Source: Streptomyces fructofermentans
GTDB taxonomy: Bacteria > Actinomycetota > Actinomycetes > Streptomycetales > Streptomycetaceae
Assembly (NCBI RefSeq): GCF_014651055.1
Contig: NZ_BMWD01000012.1
Location: 1-64,000, forward strand
Length of the DNA stretch: 64,000 bases
Direction: 5' to 3'
This document shows, one piece after another, positions 1 through 8,608 of the stretch. The notes below the pieces were generated by a model. The model was not told the DNA's origin. It saw only the letters and a program-made list of their open reading frames with translations, and ran no database searches. A program made the position numbers and the translations under genes. Position 1 is the first letter of the stretch. The number at the start of each line of letters is the position of its first letter.

Positions 1-608
1 GGAGCCCGCATGCAGATGATCGTCGTGATGAAGTTGACCGCGCCCAGGATCGTGCCGAAACCCGAGAACGCCAGACCCATGATCCACATGTCCGCGCCGA
101 TACCCGGCGAACGCACCGCGTCCGACAACGGGCTGTACGCGAACCAACCGAAGTCCGCCGCACCCTGCGGCGTGAGGAAACCACCCACCGCGATCAGCGA
201 CCCGAACAGGTACAGCCAGTACGCGAACATGTTCAGCCGCGGGAACGCCACATCCGGCGCACCGATCTGCAACGGCATGATCCAGTTGGTGAAACCGGCG
301 AACAGCGGCGTCGCGAACATCAGCAGCATGATCGTGCCGTGCATCGTGAACGCCTGGTTGAACTGCTCGTTCGACATGAACTGCGTGCCGGGACGGGCCA
401 GTTCGGCGCGCATGAAGAGCGCCATGACGCCGCCGATGCAGAAGAACGCGAACGACGTGACCAGGTAGAGCGTGCCGATGGTCTTGTGGTCCGTGGTGGT
501 GAGCCACTTGACCACGACGTTGCCGGGCTGCTTGCGCCGCACCGGCAACTCGTTCTCGTACGAGTCTTCAGCCGCGGCGGCACCCTGAGGTTCGTTGAGG
601 ATGCTCAC
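1..608 (-). CDS. ctaD: Cytochrome c oxidase subunit I (N-terminal part; gene runs off the left edge)
   Basis: Catalytic haem-copper subunit of the aa3-type terminal oxidase in the cell membrane, which reduces O2 with electrons from the cytochrome bc1-aa3 chain. About 200 N-terminal residues are visible. They include KWLTTTDHKTIGTLYL, the first membrane helix, MHGTIMLLMFATPLFAGF with a haem-ligand-type His, and FPRLNMFAYWLYL, all typical of subunit I. The start is GTG at 608-606, which overlaps the TGA stop of ctaC (607-605) as GTGA, so the two genes are probably translationally coupled. The 3' end lies outside the window. Identity is certain at family level. Confidence 0.95.
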   Translation of the reverse strand, partial: MSILNEPQGAAAAEDSYENELPVRRKQPGNVVVKWLTTTDHKTIGTLYLVTSFAFFCIGGVMALFMRAELARPGTQFMSNEQFNQAFTMHGTIMLLMFATPLFAGFTNWIMPLQIGAPDVAFPRLNMFAYWLYLFGSLIAVGGFLTPQGAADFGWFAYSPLSDAVRSPGIGADMWIMGLAFSGFGTILGAVNFITTIICMRA

Positions 609-1570
609 AGGTTGTTCGTCTCCCGGTTCTTCTCGTGGTCCGTCTGCTCGATGCCGGCCGGGACGTAACCGGTCTGACCCTTCTCGGCGAGCTCCTTGAG
701 GTGGGCCTCGTAGCGCTCGGGAGAGACGACCTTCACGTTGAAGAGCATCCGGGAGTGGTCGACGCCGCAGAGCTCGGCGCACTTGCCCAGGAAGGTGCCC
801 TCCTTGTTGGGGGTCACCTGGAAGGCGTTGGTGTGGCCCGGAATGACGTCCTGCTTCATGAGGAACGGCACCACCCAGAAGGAGTGGATGACGTCACGCG
901 AAGTGAGGACGAAGCGGACCGTCTTGCCCTTGGGGAGCCAGAGGGTCGGACCGGGGTTGCCCGTCTGGGGGTTCGTCGTGCCGGGCGTGCCGACGTCGTA
1001 GACACCGCCGGCGTTGGCCGGGAACTCGGCCTTGAACCGGTCCGGGATGGCCGCCAGGTTGGGGTCCGTCTTGGCGTTCCCGGACGAACCGGGGACGTCC
1101 TCGACGTAGTTGAAGCCCCAGCTCCACTGGAAGCCGACGACGTTGACCGTCACATCGGGCTTCTCGTCGAGGCTGAGGATCTTCGACTCGTCACGAGCCG
1201 TGAAGTAGAAGAGCACCGAGACGATGATGAGCGGGACCACGGTGTACAACGCCTCGATCGGCATGTTGTACCGGGTCTGCGGAGGCACCTCGACCTTGGT
1301 GCGGCTGCGCCTGTGGTACATGGTGCTCCACAGGATCAGGCCCCATACCAGCACGCCGGTGGCGAGCGCGGCCGCCCAGGACCCCTGCCACAGGGAGAGG
1401 ATCCGCGGAGCCTCTTCCGTGGTCGGAGTGGGCATACCAAGGCGGGGGAAGTCTTCCCAGTTGTACGAGCAACCGGTGGCTGTCGCCAGGACCAGGCCCG
1501 CAGTCAATGCCTGCAGCAGCTTCCGCCGCATCGGGCGCCGCGGCGAGCGGTCGGAGCCGTTGGGACTCAC
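605..1570 (-). CDS. ctaC: Cytochrome c oxidase subunit II (lipoprotein, CuA-binding)
   Basis: Subunit II of the aa3 oxidase, 321 aa, which takes electrons into the CuA centre outside the membrane. The N-terminus has a signal peptide ending in a lipobox (LATATGC), so the mature protein is probably lipid-anchored. Two membrane helices follow (AAALATGVLVWGLILW and ALYTVVPLIIVSVLF), then a cupredoxin domain with the CuA ligand set in FLGKCAELCGVDHSRMLF plus an earlier His in VIHSFW. The start is GTG at 1570, with a GGAAGG ribosome site 9 nt upstream. An in-frame ATG at 1531 would still keep the signal peptide. It is the first gene of a ctaC-ctaD operon. Confidence 0.95.
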   Translation of the reverse strand: MSPNGSDRSPRRPMRRKLLQALTAGLVLATATGCSYNWEDFPRLGMPTPTTEEAPRILSLWQGSWAAALATGVLVWGLILWSTMYHRRSRTKVEVPPQTRYNMPIEALYTVVPLIIVSVLFYFTARDESKILSLDEKPDVTVNVVGFQWSWGFNYVEDVPGSSGNAKTDPNLAAIPDRFKAEFPANAGGVYDVGTPGTTNPQTGNPGPTLWLPKGKTVRFVLTSRDVIHSFWVVPFLMKQDVIPGHTNAFQVTPNKEGTFLGKCAELCGVDHSRMLFNVKVVSPERYEAHLKELAEKGQTGYVPAGIEQTDHEKNRETNNL

Positions 1571-1649
1571 GTAGCGCCTTCCCGAGAGTCTCGCCCGCGC
1601 TGTTGGCTGCGGCCTTCTCGCTGGTCGGTCGCCGCCCTGCGTCGGGCAG

Positions 1650-1678
1650 GGGTTTGGATGTTTATGCGGACCAAACCC
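1650..1678. promoter_or_regulatory. Inverted repeat upstream of ctaC (candidate operator)
   Basis: GGGTTTGG at 1650-1657 and CCAAACCC at 1671-1678 form an 8-bp inverted repeat whose centres are 21 bp apart, about two DNA turns. It lies 80-108 bp upstream of the ctaC start, in the 327-bp divergent region shared with the cysteine desulfurase gene. This gene-free stretch (1571-1897) also holds a small CACCCC/GGGGTG hairpin (1731-1745) and GGGCGCCCGG/CCGGGCGCCC arms (1782-1791 and 1812-1821). The binding protein is unknown. Confidence 0.4.
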
Positions 1679-1897
1679 TACTGGACGCTTTTTGGGGTCG
1701 CGCGGGGAGGGTCCCCAACGCGCCGCCGGACACCCCGAAGGGGTGGAATGGGCGACTCCGGCCCACTTCTGACGGGCCCTAGGGCGCCCGGTCCGCACCG
1801 GGGGCGGGGAGCCGGGCGCCCCGGCCCGCCGGCCGGCACCCGGCGGGCGGCCGACCGCCCGTGGGGTCCCGCCCCGACGGAGCGTTAGCGTGGCGGG

Positions 1898-3283
1898 GTG
1901 TCCTACTTCGACGCCGCATCCTCCGCCCCCCTCCATCCCGTGGCCCGCCAGGCCCTGCAGGCCTCCCTGGACGAGGGCTGGGCCGATCCCGCCCGCCTCT
2001 ACCGCGAGGGGCGCAGGGCCCGGCTGCTGCTGGACGCCGCGCGCGAGGCGGCCGCCGAGGCCGTGGGCTGCCGCCCCGACGAACTGGTCTTCACCTCGTC
2101 GGGCACCCGGGCCGTGCACGCGGCGACGGCGGGCGCCCTGGCAGGGCGCCGTCGCGTCGGACGCCACCTGATCGTGTCGGCGGTCGAACATTCTTCGGTA
2201 CTCCATTCGGCGCAGGCGCACCTCGCCGACGGCGGAACCGTGTCCGAAGTGCCCGTTCTGCGCTCGGGCGCGGTCTCTCCCGCCGCCTACGCCGAGGCCC
2301 TGCGCCCCGACACCGCTCTCGCCTGCCTCCAGTCCGCCAACCACGAGGTGGGCACCGAGCAGCCGGTGGCCGCCGTGGCCGACGCGTGCCGCGCGGCGGG
2401 AGTGCCCCTCCTGGTGGACGCGGCCCAGTCGCTGCCCTGGGGGCCGGTGCAGGCCGGCTGGTCACTGCTGACGGGCAGCGCCCACAAATGGGGCGGGCCG
2501 GCCGGGGTGGGGCTGCTCGCCGTGCGGAAGGGAGTGCGGTACGCGCCCCAAGGCCCCACCGACGAACGGGAGTCGGGCCGTGCTCCCGGTTTCGAGAACA
2601 TCCCCGGGATCGTGGCGGCCGCGGCGGCCCTGCGTGCCGTACGGGCGCAGGCCGCGGCCGAGTCTGCCCGGCTGCGGGAGCTGACGGACCTGATCCGGGC
2701 CAGGGTGCCCGAACTGGTCCCGGACGTGCAGGTGGTGGGCGACCCGGTGCACCGGCTCCCCCATCTCCTCACCTTCTCCTGTCTCCATGTCGACGGGGAG
2801 ACACTGCTGCACGAGCTGGACCGTGCCGACTTCTCGGTGTCGTCCGGCTCGTCCTGCACCAGCAGCACGCTGACGCCCAGCCATGTCCTGAAGGCGATGG
2901 GCGTGCTGAGCGAGGGCAACGTCCGGGTGTCCCTGCCCCTGGGCACTCCCGCCGAGGAGGTGGACCGCTTCCTGGAGGTCCTGCCCCGTACGGTGGCGGC
3001 GGTCCGGGAGAAGCTGGGCTCGGCGGGGCCCGCCTCCCCGGTGTCCGTCCTGGGCGACGACCTGGTCGTCGACACCCTCGGCAGGCGCTGCCCGATCCCG
3101 GTGATCGAACTCGCCAAGGTGATCGACGACGTGCCGGTCGGCGGCACGGTCCGCGTCCTGTCGGACGACGAGGCGGCCCGCCTGGACATCCCGGCGTGGT
3201 GCGAGATGCGGGGCCAGGAGTACGTGGGAGAGGAGCCGGCGGACCGGGGAACGGCCTACGTGGTCCGCCGGCTCGCTCCGTAG
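1898..3283 (+). CDS. Cysteine desulfurase fused to a C-terminal TusA-like sulfur-carrier domain
   Basis: A 461-aa two-domain protein. Residues 1 to about 375 are a class V aminotransferase fold of the NifS/IscS type, with the PLP lysine in GSAHKWGG (K197) and the catalytic cysteine in SGSSCTSS (C320). This part removes sulfur from cysteine as enzyme-bound persulfide. The C-terminal 80 or so residues match TusA/SirA, with the sulfur-accepting cysteine in RRCPIPVIELAK (C398). The fusion suggests direct persulfide hand-over from desulfurase to carrier (inference). The start is GTG at 1898. Its stop is 8 bp from the stop of the convergent adoK gene. The final sulfur acceptor (Fe-S, thiolated tRNA or cofactor) cannot be read from the sequence. 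Confidence 0.88.
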   Translation: MSYFDAASSAPLHPVARQALQASLDEGWADPARLYREGRRARLLLDAAREAAAEAVGCRPDELVFTSSGTRAVHAATAGALAGRRRVGRHLIVSAVEHSSVLHSAQAHLADGGTVSEVPVLRSGAVSPAAYAEALRPDTALACLQSANHEVGTEQPVAAVADACRAAGVPLLVDAAQSLPWGPVQAGWSLLTGSAHKWGGPAGVGLLAVRKGVRYAPQGPTDERESGRAPGFENIPGIVAAAAALRAVRAQAAAESARLRELTDLIRARVPELVPDVQVVGDPVHRLPHLLTFSCLHVDGETLLHELDRADFSVSSGSSCTSSTLTPSHVLKAMGVLSEGNVRVSLPLGTPAEEVDRFLEVLPRTVAAVREKLGSAGPASPVSVLGDDLVVDTLGRRCPIPVIELAKVIDDVPVGGTVRVLSDDEAARLDIPAWCEMRGQEYVGEEPADRGTAYVVRRLAP

Positions 3284-3290
3284 CGCCGGA

Positions 3291-4265
3291 CTACGGCAGG
3301 TGGCGCCGGACCTCGACGGCCGCGTCGTCCCCGTACGCCTTGGTGAACCGGTCCAGGAAGTGCGAGCGGCTCAGCTGGTACTCCTGCGTGCCCTTGGTCT
3401 CGATGACGAGGGTCGCGAGCATGCAGCCGACCTGCGCGGCGCGCTCGTGCCCGACGCCCCAGGCCAGACCGGACAGGAAGCCGGCCCGGAAGGCGTCACC
3501 GACACCCGTCGGGTCCACCTTCGCCTCCTCCTCGGGCACGCCGACCTCGATCGGGTCCACGCCGACGCCCTCGATGCGCACCCCGCGCGATCCGAGGGTC
3601 GTCACGCGGTGGCCGACCTTCGAGAGGATCTCGGCGTCGCTCCAGCCGGTCTTGGACTCGATGAGCCCCTTCTCGTACTCGTTGGAGAAGAGGTAGGTCG
3701 CCCCGTCGAGGAGCGTGCCGATCTCCTCGCCGTTCATCCGCGCGATCTGCTGCGAGAAGTCGGCGGCGAACGGGATCGAGCGGCTGCGGCACTCCTCGGT
3801 GTGGCGCAGCATCGCCTCCGGGTCGTCCGCGCCGATCAGGACGAGGTCGAGGCCGCCCACACGGTCGGCGACCGCCTTGAGCTCGATGAGGCGGGCCTCG
3901 CTCATCGCGCCGGTGTAGAAGGAGCCGATCTGGTTGTGGTCGGCGTCCGTGGTGCAGACGAAGCGCGCGGTGTGCAGGACGTCGGAGATCCGCACGGACG
4001 CGGTGTCGACGCCGTGCCGCTCCAGCCAGGCGCGGTACTCGTCGAAGTCGGAGCCGGCGGCTCCGACCAGGACGGGCGAGGAGCCGAGCTGGCCCATGCC
4101 GAAGGCGATGTTCGCGCCCACGCCGCCCCGGCGCACGTCCAGATTGTCGACCAGGAAGGAGAGGGAGACCGTGTGCAGCTGGTCCGCGACCAGCTGGTCG
4201 GCGAAGCGGCCGGGGAAGGTCATGAGGTGGTCGGTGGCGATGGAGCCGGAGACTGCGATACGCAC
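3291..4265 (-). CDS. adoK: Adenosine kinase (PfkB/ribokinase family)
   Basis: 324 aa. It phosphorylates adenosine to AMP for purine salvage. The N-terminus (AVSGSIATDHLMTFPGRF), the central SLSFLVDNL and RRGGVGANIAFGMGQLG, and the PfkB signature 2 (DPTGVGDAFRAGF, catalytic Asp257) closely resemble what I recall of the M. tuberculosis adenosine kinase Rv2202c. That is why adenosine kinase is preferred over ribokinase or a generic sugar kinase. The start is GTG at 4265, with AGGAG 12 nt upstream. In mycobacteria the same neighbours (ctaC, a HesB-type gene) also lie close by. Confidence is high for the family and good for the substrate. Confidence 0.85.
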   Translation of the reverse strand: MRIAVSGSIATDHLMTFPGRFADQLVADQLHTVSLSFLVDNLDVRRGGVGANIAFGMGQLGSSPVLVGAAGSDFDEYRAWLERHGVDTASVRISDVLHTARFVCTTDADHNQIGSFYTGAMSEARLIELKAVADRVGGLDLVLIGADDPEAMLRHTEECRSRSIPFAADFSQQIARMNGEEIGTLLDGATYLFSNEYEKGLIESKTGWSDAEILSKVGHRVTTLGSRGVRIEGVGVDPIEVGVPEEEAKVDPTGVGDAFRAGFLSGLAWGVGHERAAQVGCMLATLVIETKGTQEYQLSRSHFLDRFTKAYGDDAAVEVRRHLP

Positions 4266-4406
4266 GGCTAGGACACACTCCTGCGAGGAGGGGGATTGAC
4301 AGTTCACGCTACCGGGTCCCGGCGGGCGGCGAGTGTTGACTCCACCCGACTTCGAGCAGGCAAAACTACCCGATAGTAGGGCTTTTTTCGTGAGCCTTCC
4401 GGTGCT

Positions 4407-4412
4407 TACGGT
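4407..4412 (+). promoter_or_regulatory. -10 box of a leaderless promoter for the 69-aa gene
   Basis: TACGGT ends 6 nt before the ATG at 4419, so the transcript should start at the start codon. No ribosome site is present. The intergenic region 4266-4418 also holds TTGACT (4336-4341) and a short CTAC/GTAG stem followed by a T run (GGCTTTTTT) at about 4365-4388. Confidence 0.45.
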
Positions 4413-4418
4413 TCCGGT

Positions 4419-4628
4419 ATGACGAACCTCAAGATCCATGGCGGCGCCCCGCGCGACCTCGACGGCGATCTCGCGGCACTCAGGGGCGACTGCGCCCGCA
4501 TGGCCCCGCACTGGACGGCCCCCGCCCGGATCACCCCGCTCCCCGTCTCCCCGTCCCTCATCCACGGAGTGACCGTGCCGCCGAAGTCAGCCCGGCTGCT
4601 CGACGCCATGTCCGACTACGGCGACTGA
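4419..4628 (+). CDS. Small protein of unknown function
   Basis: 69 aa, starting MTNLKIHGGAPRDL and ending LLDAMSDYGD. No signal peptide, membrane helix or known motif is visible. It is soluble and rich in Pro and Ala in the middle (WTAPARITPLPVSPS). Support as a real gene comes from the well-placed leaderless -10 box, good Streptomyces codon usage (G/C third positions) and its place in a conserved neighbourhood between adoK and the membrane-anchored protein downstream. Function is not recognised. Confidence 0.6.
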   Translation: MTNLKIHGGAPRDLDGDLAALRGDCARMAPHWTAPARITPLPVSPSLIHGVTVPPKSARLLDAMSDYGD

Positions 4629-4813
4629 CGCGCGCGGGACCGCGACCGCGCGGGTTCCGCACGCGAACGGCGCCCGGCAGGGAACCGTGCGCTCCCCCGC
4701 CGCGTCCCATGGCTGTCCCCCGTAGAGGGGATGCGGGATACGACCCCGCCGCGCCCCGACCCCGGTCGTGGCGCGGGCCCCGCGGGACCGCGGGCGGCAG
4801 AAGGAGCGATGCG

Positions 4814-6319
4814 GTGGACACCGAGCGACCCGGCAACGACGCGGCCGAGGCCGCCGACGAGGACAGGCCGCGCCGACGGCGCTCGCCGCTGGCCGTCGTC
4901 TCGGTCGCGGCCGCGGTGCTGCTCGCCGGAGGCGGCGGCGCCTACTACGCCACGACCGCCGGCGGCGGCGGTGACGGCGGGAACGGCTCCGCCGCGCCCG
5001 GCGGCGACGGCACGCCCGAACCCCTCGTCCTGGACGGCGGCACCGGGGGCGGCACGGGTGGCACGAACGGCATCGCGCCCGGCGAGCCCGATCCGAACGG
5101 CGTGTTCTACCGGGCCGACGGCAAGCTCCCCGCCGGACCGTCCTCGGCGGCCGTACGGCACGCGAGGGGCGAGGTCACGGCGGCCGAGGTGAAGCGGCTG
5201 GCGAAGGCCCTGGGCGTGGAGGGCACGCCGAAGAAGGAGGGCGGCGCCTGGAAGGTCGGTGCCACCAAGGACGGCTTCGGGCCCGGCCTGCGGGTGTCCG
5301 GGGAGGCGCCCGGCTCCTGGACGTTCAACCGCTTCGCGCCCCGCACCGACGACTGCCGGAGCACCACGGTCTGCGAGGACAGGCCCACCGGGAAGTCCGG
5401 GGCCGACCCGGTCGGCGAGGCGCGGGCGAAGAAGGCCGCGGCCACCGTCCTGAGGGCGGTGGGCCAGGACGACGCGAAGCTCGACGCGAGCGCGCTCATC
5501 GGCTCGGTGCGCGTGGTGGACGCGCAGCCGCGGTTCGGCGGCCTGCCGACGTACGGCTGGGCGACCGGCGTCCAGATCGCCCCCGACGGCCAGGTCGTCG
5601 GCGGCAGCGGCCAGTTGAAGGCACCGGTGAAGGGGGACACGTACCCCGTCGTCGGCGCCCGCGAGGCGCTCGACCTGCTGAACCGGTCCGGCGGCGGTGG
5701 CGCACGCGGCGGGATCGGGGGCTGCGCGAGCCCCGTGCCGCTGGAGGACGGGGAGCAGTCGCCCTGCGGGGCGTCCGGGACGGCGACCGCCGCACCCCGG
5801 CCCGCGTCGGTACCCGTCGAGGGAGCCGTGTTCGGGCTGGCCGCGCACCAGGTGGACGGGCGGCAGGCGCTGGTGCCGTCGTGGCTCTTCGAGGTACGGC
5901 CCGCCGGGGCCACCGAGAACTCGGTCGTCGCGCATCCCGCCGTCGACCCGAAGTACCTGGCCGAGGCACCCGGGGGCGGCACGTCCGCGACACCCCGGCC
6001 GAGCGGGCGGGACGGGAACAAGGAGCACGACGTCCGGGTCGAGGGCTACAGCGCCGACGGCAGGGAGCTGACCGTGCGCTTCACCGGCGGGGTGTGCAGC
6101 GACTACTCCGCCTCGGCCGACGAGGGCGGCGGAACGGTGGAGGTCCGGGTGATCGCGAAGCCCTGGGAGGGCGAGGTCTGCATCCTGATGGCCAAGGTCT
6201 TCCACGAGACGATCCGGCTCGACGAACCGCTCGGCGACCGGAAGGTGGCCGGCACGGACGGCCACGCGGTGCCGGACGAGAAGGACCTGCCGGAGCCCGC
6301 CACCCCGTCCGCGCGCTGA
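4814..6319 (+). CDS. Membrane-anchored extracellular protein of unknown function
   Basis: 501 aa. A short acidic then basic cytoplasmic head (DEDRPRRRRS) precedes one membrane helix (about residues 26-46, LAVVSVAAAVLLAGGGGAYY). A Gly/Pro-rich linker and a long extracellular part of about 400 residues follow. Two Cys pairs (DDCRSTTVCED and GGCASPVPLEDGEQSPC) and two later cysteines (VCSDY and EVCILM) suggest disulfides outside the cell. The start is GTG at 4814, with AAGGAG 7 nt upstream. An upstream in-frame ATG at 4709 would add a sequence without signal character and was not used. No enzymatic motif was recognised. Confidence 0.75.
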   Translation: MDTERPGNDAAEAADEDRPRRRRSPLAVVSVAAAVLLAGGGGAYYATTAGGGGDGGNGSAAPGGDGTPEPLVLDGGTGGGTGGTNGIAPGEPDPNGVFYRADGKLPAGPSSAAVRHARGEVTAAEVKRLAKALGVEGTPKKEGGAWKVGATKDGFGPGLRVSGEAPGSWTFNRFAPRTDDCRSTTVCEDRPTGKSGADPVGEARAKKAAATVLRAVGQDDAKLDASALIGSVRVVDAQPRFGGLPTYGWATGVQIAPDGQVVGGSGQLKAPVKGDTYPVVGAREALDLLNRSGGGGARGGIGGCASPVPLEDGEQSPCGASGTATAAPRPASVPVEGAVFGLAAHQVDGRQALVPSWLFEVRPAGATENSVVAHPAVDPKYLAEAPGGGTSATPRPSGRDGNKEHDVRVEGYSADGRELTVRFTGGVCSDYSASADEGGGTVEVRVIAKPWEGEVCILMAKVFHETIRLDEPLGDRKVAGTDGHAVPDEKDLPEPATPSAR

Positions 6320-6413
6320 CGGGAGGACCGCCCGGCCGCGAACGCGGCACGGGCGGCGGCCGGGACCCGCGGGGGTCCACGCGGCCCACGCGGCCCAGGT
6401 GGCTCACGGCACG

Positions 6414-6452
6414 CGAAAGGCGGCGCCCCGTTGGAGGGGGCGCCGCCTTTCG
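6414..6452. terminator. Bidirectional terminator
   Basis: A 17-bp perfect stem (CGAAAGGCGGCGCCCC-type arm), loop TTGGA, then the mirror arm ending in CCTTTCG. It lies between the convergent 501-aa protein gene and erpA. Confidence 0.8.
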
Positions 6453-6513
6453 TGCGAGCGGGTCGTCCGTGCGCGCGGCGGCCGTGGGCCTGCCGCCGCG
6501 CGGACCGGGCCGC

Positions 6514-6870
6514 CTAGCTGAAGGAGTCGCCGCAGGCGCAGGAGCCCGTCGCGTTCGGGTTGTCGATCGTGAAGCCCTGCTTCTCGATGGTGTCGACGAA
6601 GTCGATGGAGGCGCCGCCCAGGTACGGAGCGCTCATGCGGTCCGTGACGACCTTCACACCGCCGAAGTCCTTGACGACGTCACCGTCGAGCGAGCGCTCG
6701 TCGAAGAAGAGCTGGTACCGCAGGCCCGAGCAGCCGCCGGGCTGGACGGCGACGCGCAGCGCCAGGTCGTCGCGGCCCTCCTGCTCCAGCAGGCCCTTGA
6801 CCTTGGCCGCGGCGGCGTCCGACAGGAGGATGCCGTCGCTCACGGTGGTGGTCTCGTCCGATACGGACAT
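6514..6870 (-). CDS. erpA: Iron-sulfur cluster carrier/insertion protein (HesB/IscA, ErpA type)
   Basis: 118 aa, the usual length for A-type carriers. The three conserved cysteines are present: Cys47 in GGCSGLRY, and Cys111 and Cys113 in the terminal CACGDSFS. These hold a [2Fe-2S] or [4Fe-4S] cluster in transit to apo-proteins. The start is ATG at 6870, with GGGAG 6-7 nt upstream. The frame stays open a further 39 codons upstream, but that stretch looks like untranslated leader. The gene is divergent from nadA, whose product needs a [4Fe-4S] cluster, which makes ErpA a plausible partner (inference). The actinobacterial homolog is essential or near-essential in several species (established knowledge). 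Confidence 0.92.
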   Translation of the reverse strand: MSVSDETTTVSDGILLSDAAAAKVKGLLEQEGRDDLALRVAVQPGGCSGLRYQLFFDERSLDGDVVKDFGGVKVVTDRMSAPYLGGASIDFVDTIEKQGFTIDNPNATGSCACGDSFS

Positions 6871-7100
6871 CTGCTTCTCTCCCGGGTTGTACGGAGACTG
6901 CTTGCCGACGGTTGCAACCGGCGGGGCCGCGGATTCATTCCGGGCCGAGCGTGTGTCTTTGGCTTCTCTCCCTTCATGCTCGCACACACGCCGGAAAGCG
7001 GAAAACGTCCTGTGGACAACCCCCGGCGGGCACCTCGTGGGCCCGGGGCGGGGTGCCGGCCGGGGCCGCGGGATTCACGTCACATGGACACTATGGCCAT

Positions 7101-7147
7101 CGTCAAAGTGACGTGAAGCGGTTATGATAGATAGCGTCATTTCGACG
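7101..7147 (+). promoter_or_regulatory. nadA promoter with two inverted repeats (candidate operator pair)
   Basis: A -10 box TATGAT lies at 7123-7128. CGTCA-AAG-TGACG (7101-7113) falls where the -35 box should be, and CGTC-ATTTC-GACG (7135-7147) lies just after the expected transcription start. Each is a perfect inverted repeat, and both begin CGTCA. This layout fits a repressor that blocks nadA at two sites, as expected for NAD-synthesis control. The regulator is not identified. Confidence 0.5.
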
Positions 7148-7216
7148 AAAAGACTTGTTCCGCTTGGTCGTTCCAGTCGATCCAAGCGAGCCGCAGAAAC
7201 AGAAAGGGTGCGTGTC

Positions 7217-8401
7217 GTGACCACCGCCCAGACCCAGGAACTCGACGTACAGCCGACGCCCCTCGCCCTGCTGCTCCTCGGCCGCGAGGCCGACCCGCGG
7301 AGCGAACGCGGCGTCGAGTGCCCCGGTGACCTGCCCTCGCCGTCCGACCCGGACCTGGTGGAGCGCGCCCGCGCGGCCAAGGAGAAGCTCGGGGACAAGG
7401 TCTTCGTCCTCGGCCACCACTACCAGCGCGACGAGGTCATCCAGTTCGCGGACGTCACGGGCGACTCCTTCAAGCTGGCCCGCGACGCAGCCGCGCGCCC
7501 CGAGGCCGAGTACATCGTCTTCTGCGGTGTGCACTTCATGGCCGAGTCGGCGGACATCCTGACCTCCGACGACCAGAAGGTGGTCCTGCCGGACCTGGCC
7601 GCCGGATGCTCGATGGCCGACATGGCCACCGCCGAGCAGGTCGCCGAGTGCTGGGACGTGCTGACCGAGGCCGGGGTGGCCGACCAGGTCGTGCCGGTGT
7701 CCTACATGAACTCGTCCGCCGACATCAAGGCGTTCACGGGCAAGCACGGCGGCACGATCTGCACGTCCTCCAACGCCCGGAAGGCGCTGGAGTGGGCGTT
7801 CGAGCAGGGCGAGAAGGTCCTGTTCCTCCCCGACCAGCACCTCGGCCGCAACACCGCGGTCCGCGACATGGGGATGACGCTGGAGGACTGCGTCCTCTAC
7901 AACCCCCACAAGCCGAACGGCGGGCTCACCCCCGAGCAGCTGCGCGACGCGAAGATGATCCTGTGGCGGGGCCACTGCTCGGTCCACGGCCGCTTCAGCC
8001 TGGACTCGGTGAACGACGTGCGCGAGCGCATCCCGGGCGTCAACGTCCTCGTCCACCCCGAGTGCCGGCACGAGGTCGTCGCGGCGGCGGACCAGGTGGG
8101 TTCCACGGAGTACATCATCAAGGCCCTGGAGGCGGCCCCGGCCGGTTCGAAGTGGGCCATCGGCACGGAGCTGAACCTCGTCCGCAGGCTGGCGAACCGT
8201 TTCGCCCCCGAGGGCAAGGAGATCGTCTTCCTCGACAAGACGGTCTGCTTCTGCTCGACCATGAACCGCATCGACCTCCCGCACCTCGTCTGGACCCTGG
8301 AGTCCCTGGCCGAGGGCAAGCTGGTGAACCGCATCGAGGTGGACCGGGAGACCGAGCAGTTCGCGAAGCTGGCGCTGGAGCGGATGCTCGCCCTTCCGTA
8401 G
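7217..8401 (+). CDS. nadA: Quinolinate synthase
   Basis: 394 aa. It condenses iminoaspartate with dihydroxyacetone phosphate to give quinolinate, the second step of de novo NAD synthesis, using an oxygen-sensitive [4Fe-4S] cluster. Family motifs are LGHHYQRDEVIQFAD, FCGVHFMAESADIL, PDLAAGCSMADM, VHPECRHEV and the C-terminal KTVCFCSTMNRI. Cysteines in the CGVH, PEC and CFC segments are the expected cluster ligands. The start is GTG at 7217 (MTTAQTQEL), preceded by GAAAGG. It stands alone here; no nadB or nadC is next to it. A strong hairpin follows. Confidence 0.95.
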   Translation: MTTAQTQELDVQPTPLALLLLGREADPRSERGVECPGDLPSPSDPDLVERARAAKEKLGDKVFVLGHHYQRDEVIQFADVTGDSFKLARDAAARPEAEYIVFCGVHFMAESADILTSDDQKVVLPDLAAGCSMADMATAEQVAECWDVLTEAGVADQVVPVSYMNSSADIKAFTGKHGGTICTSSNARKALEWAFEQGEKVLFLPDQHLGRNTAVRDMGMTLEDCVLYNPHKPNGGLTPEQLRDAKMILWRGHCSVHGRFSLDSVNDVRERIPGVNVLVHPECRHEVVAAADQVGSTEYIIKALEAAPAGSKWAIGTELNLVRRLANRFAPEGKEIVFLDKTVCFCSTMNRIDLPHLVWTLESLAEGKLVNRIEVDRETEQFAKLALERMLALP

Positions 8402-8464
8402 TCCCGCAGCCCGCCCGCGGCCCCTTGCGCAAGGGGCCGCGGCCGCCGGTCACGCGTCTCTCCG

Positions 8465-8515
8465 CGTACGTGAATGGGGCGCCCCTCCTGGTGAGGGGCG
8501 CCCCATTCACGTACG
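8465..8515. terminator. Bidirectional terminator, 23-bp perfect stem
   Basis: Arms at 8465-8487 and 8493-8515 (CGTACGTGAATGGGGC...) are perfect complements around a 5-nt loop. It separates the convergent nadA and RND exporter genes. Confidence 0.85.
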
Positions 8516-8608
8516 GGACCTCGGGCGGCCGGGCAGCCGCGACGTGCGGCCCGCCTGGCCGTTCGGGACGCGGCCGCCCGGTGCCCCGGGCGGCCGCGTC
8601 CCCGTCGG

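Noticed and set aside
6871..6987. N-terminal extension of ErpA
   Set aside because: The 39 extra codons are outside the normal 118-aa family length, and the ATG at 6870 has its own ribosome site.
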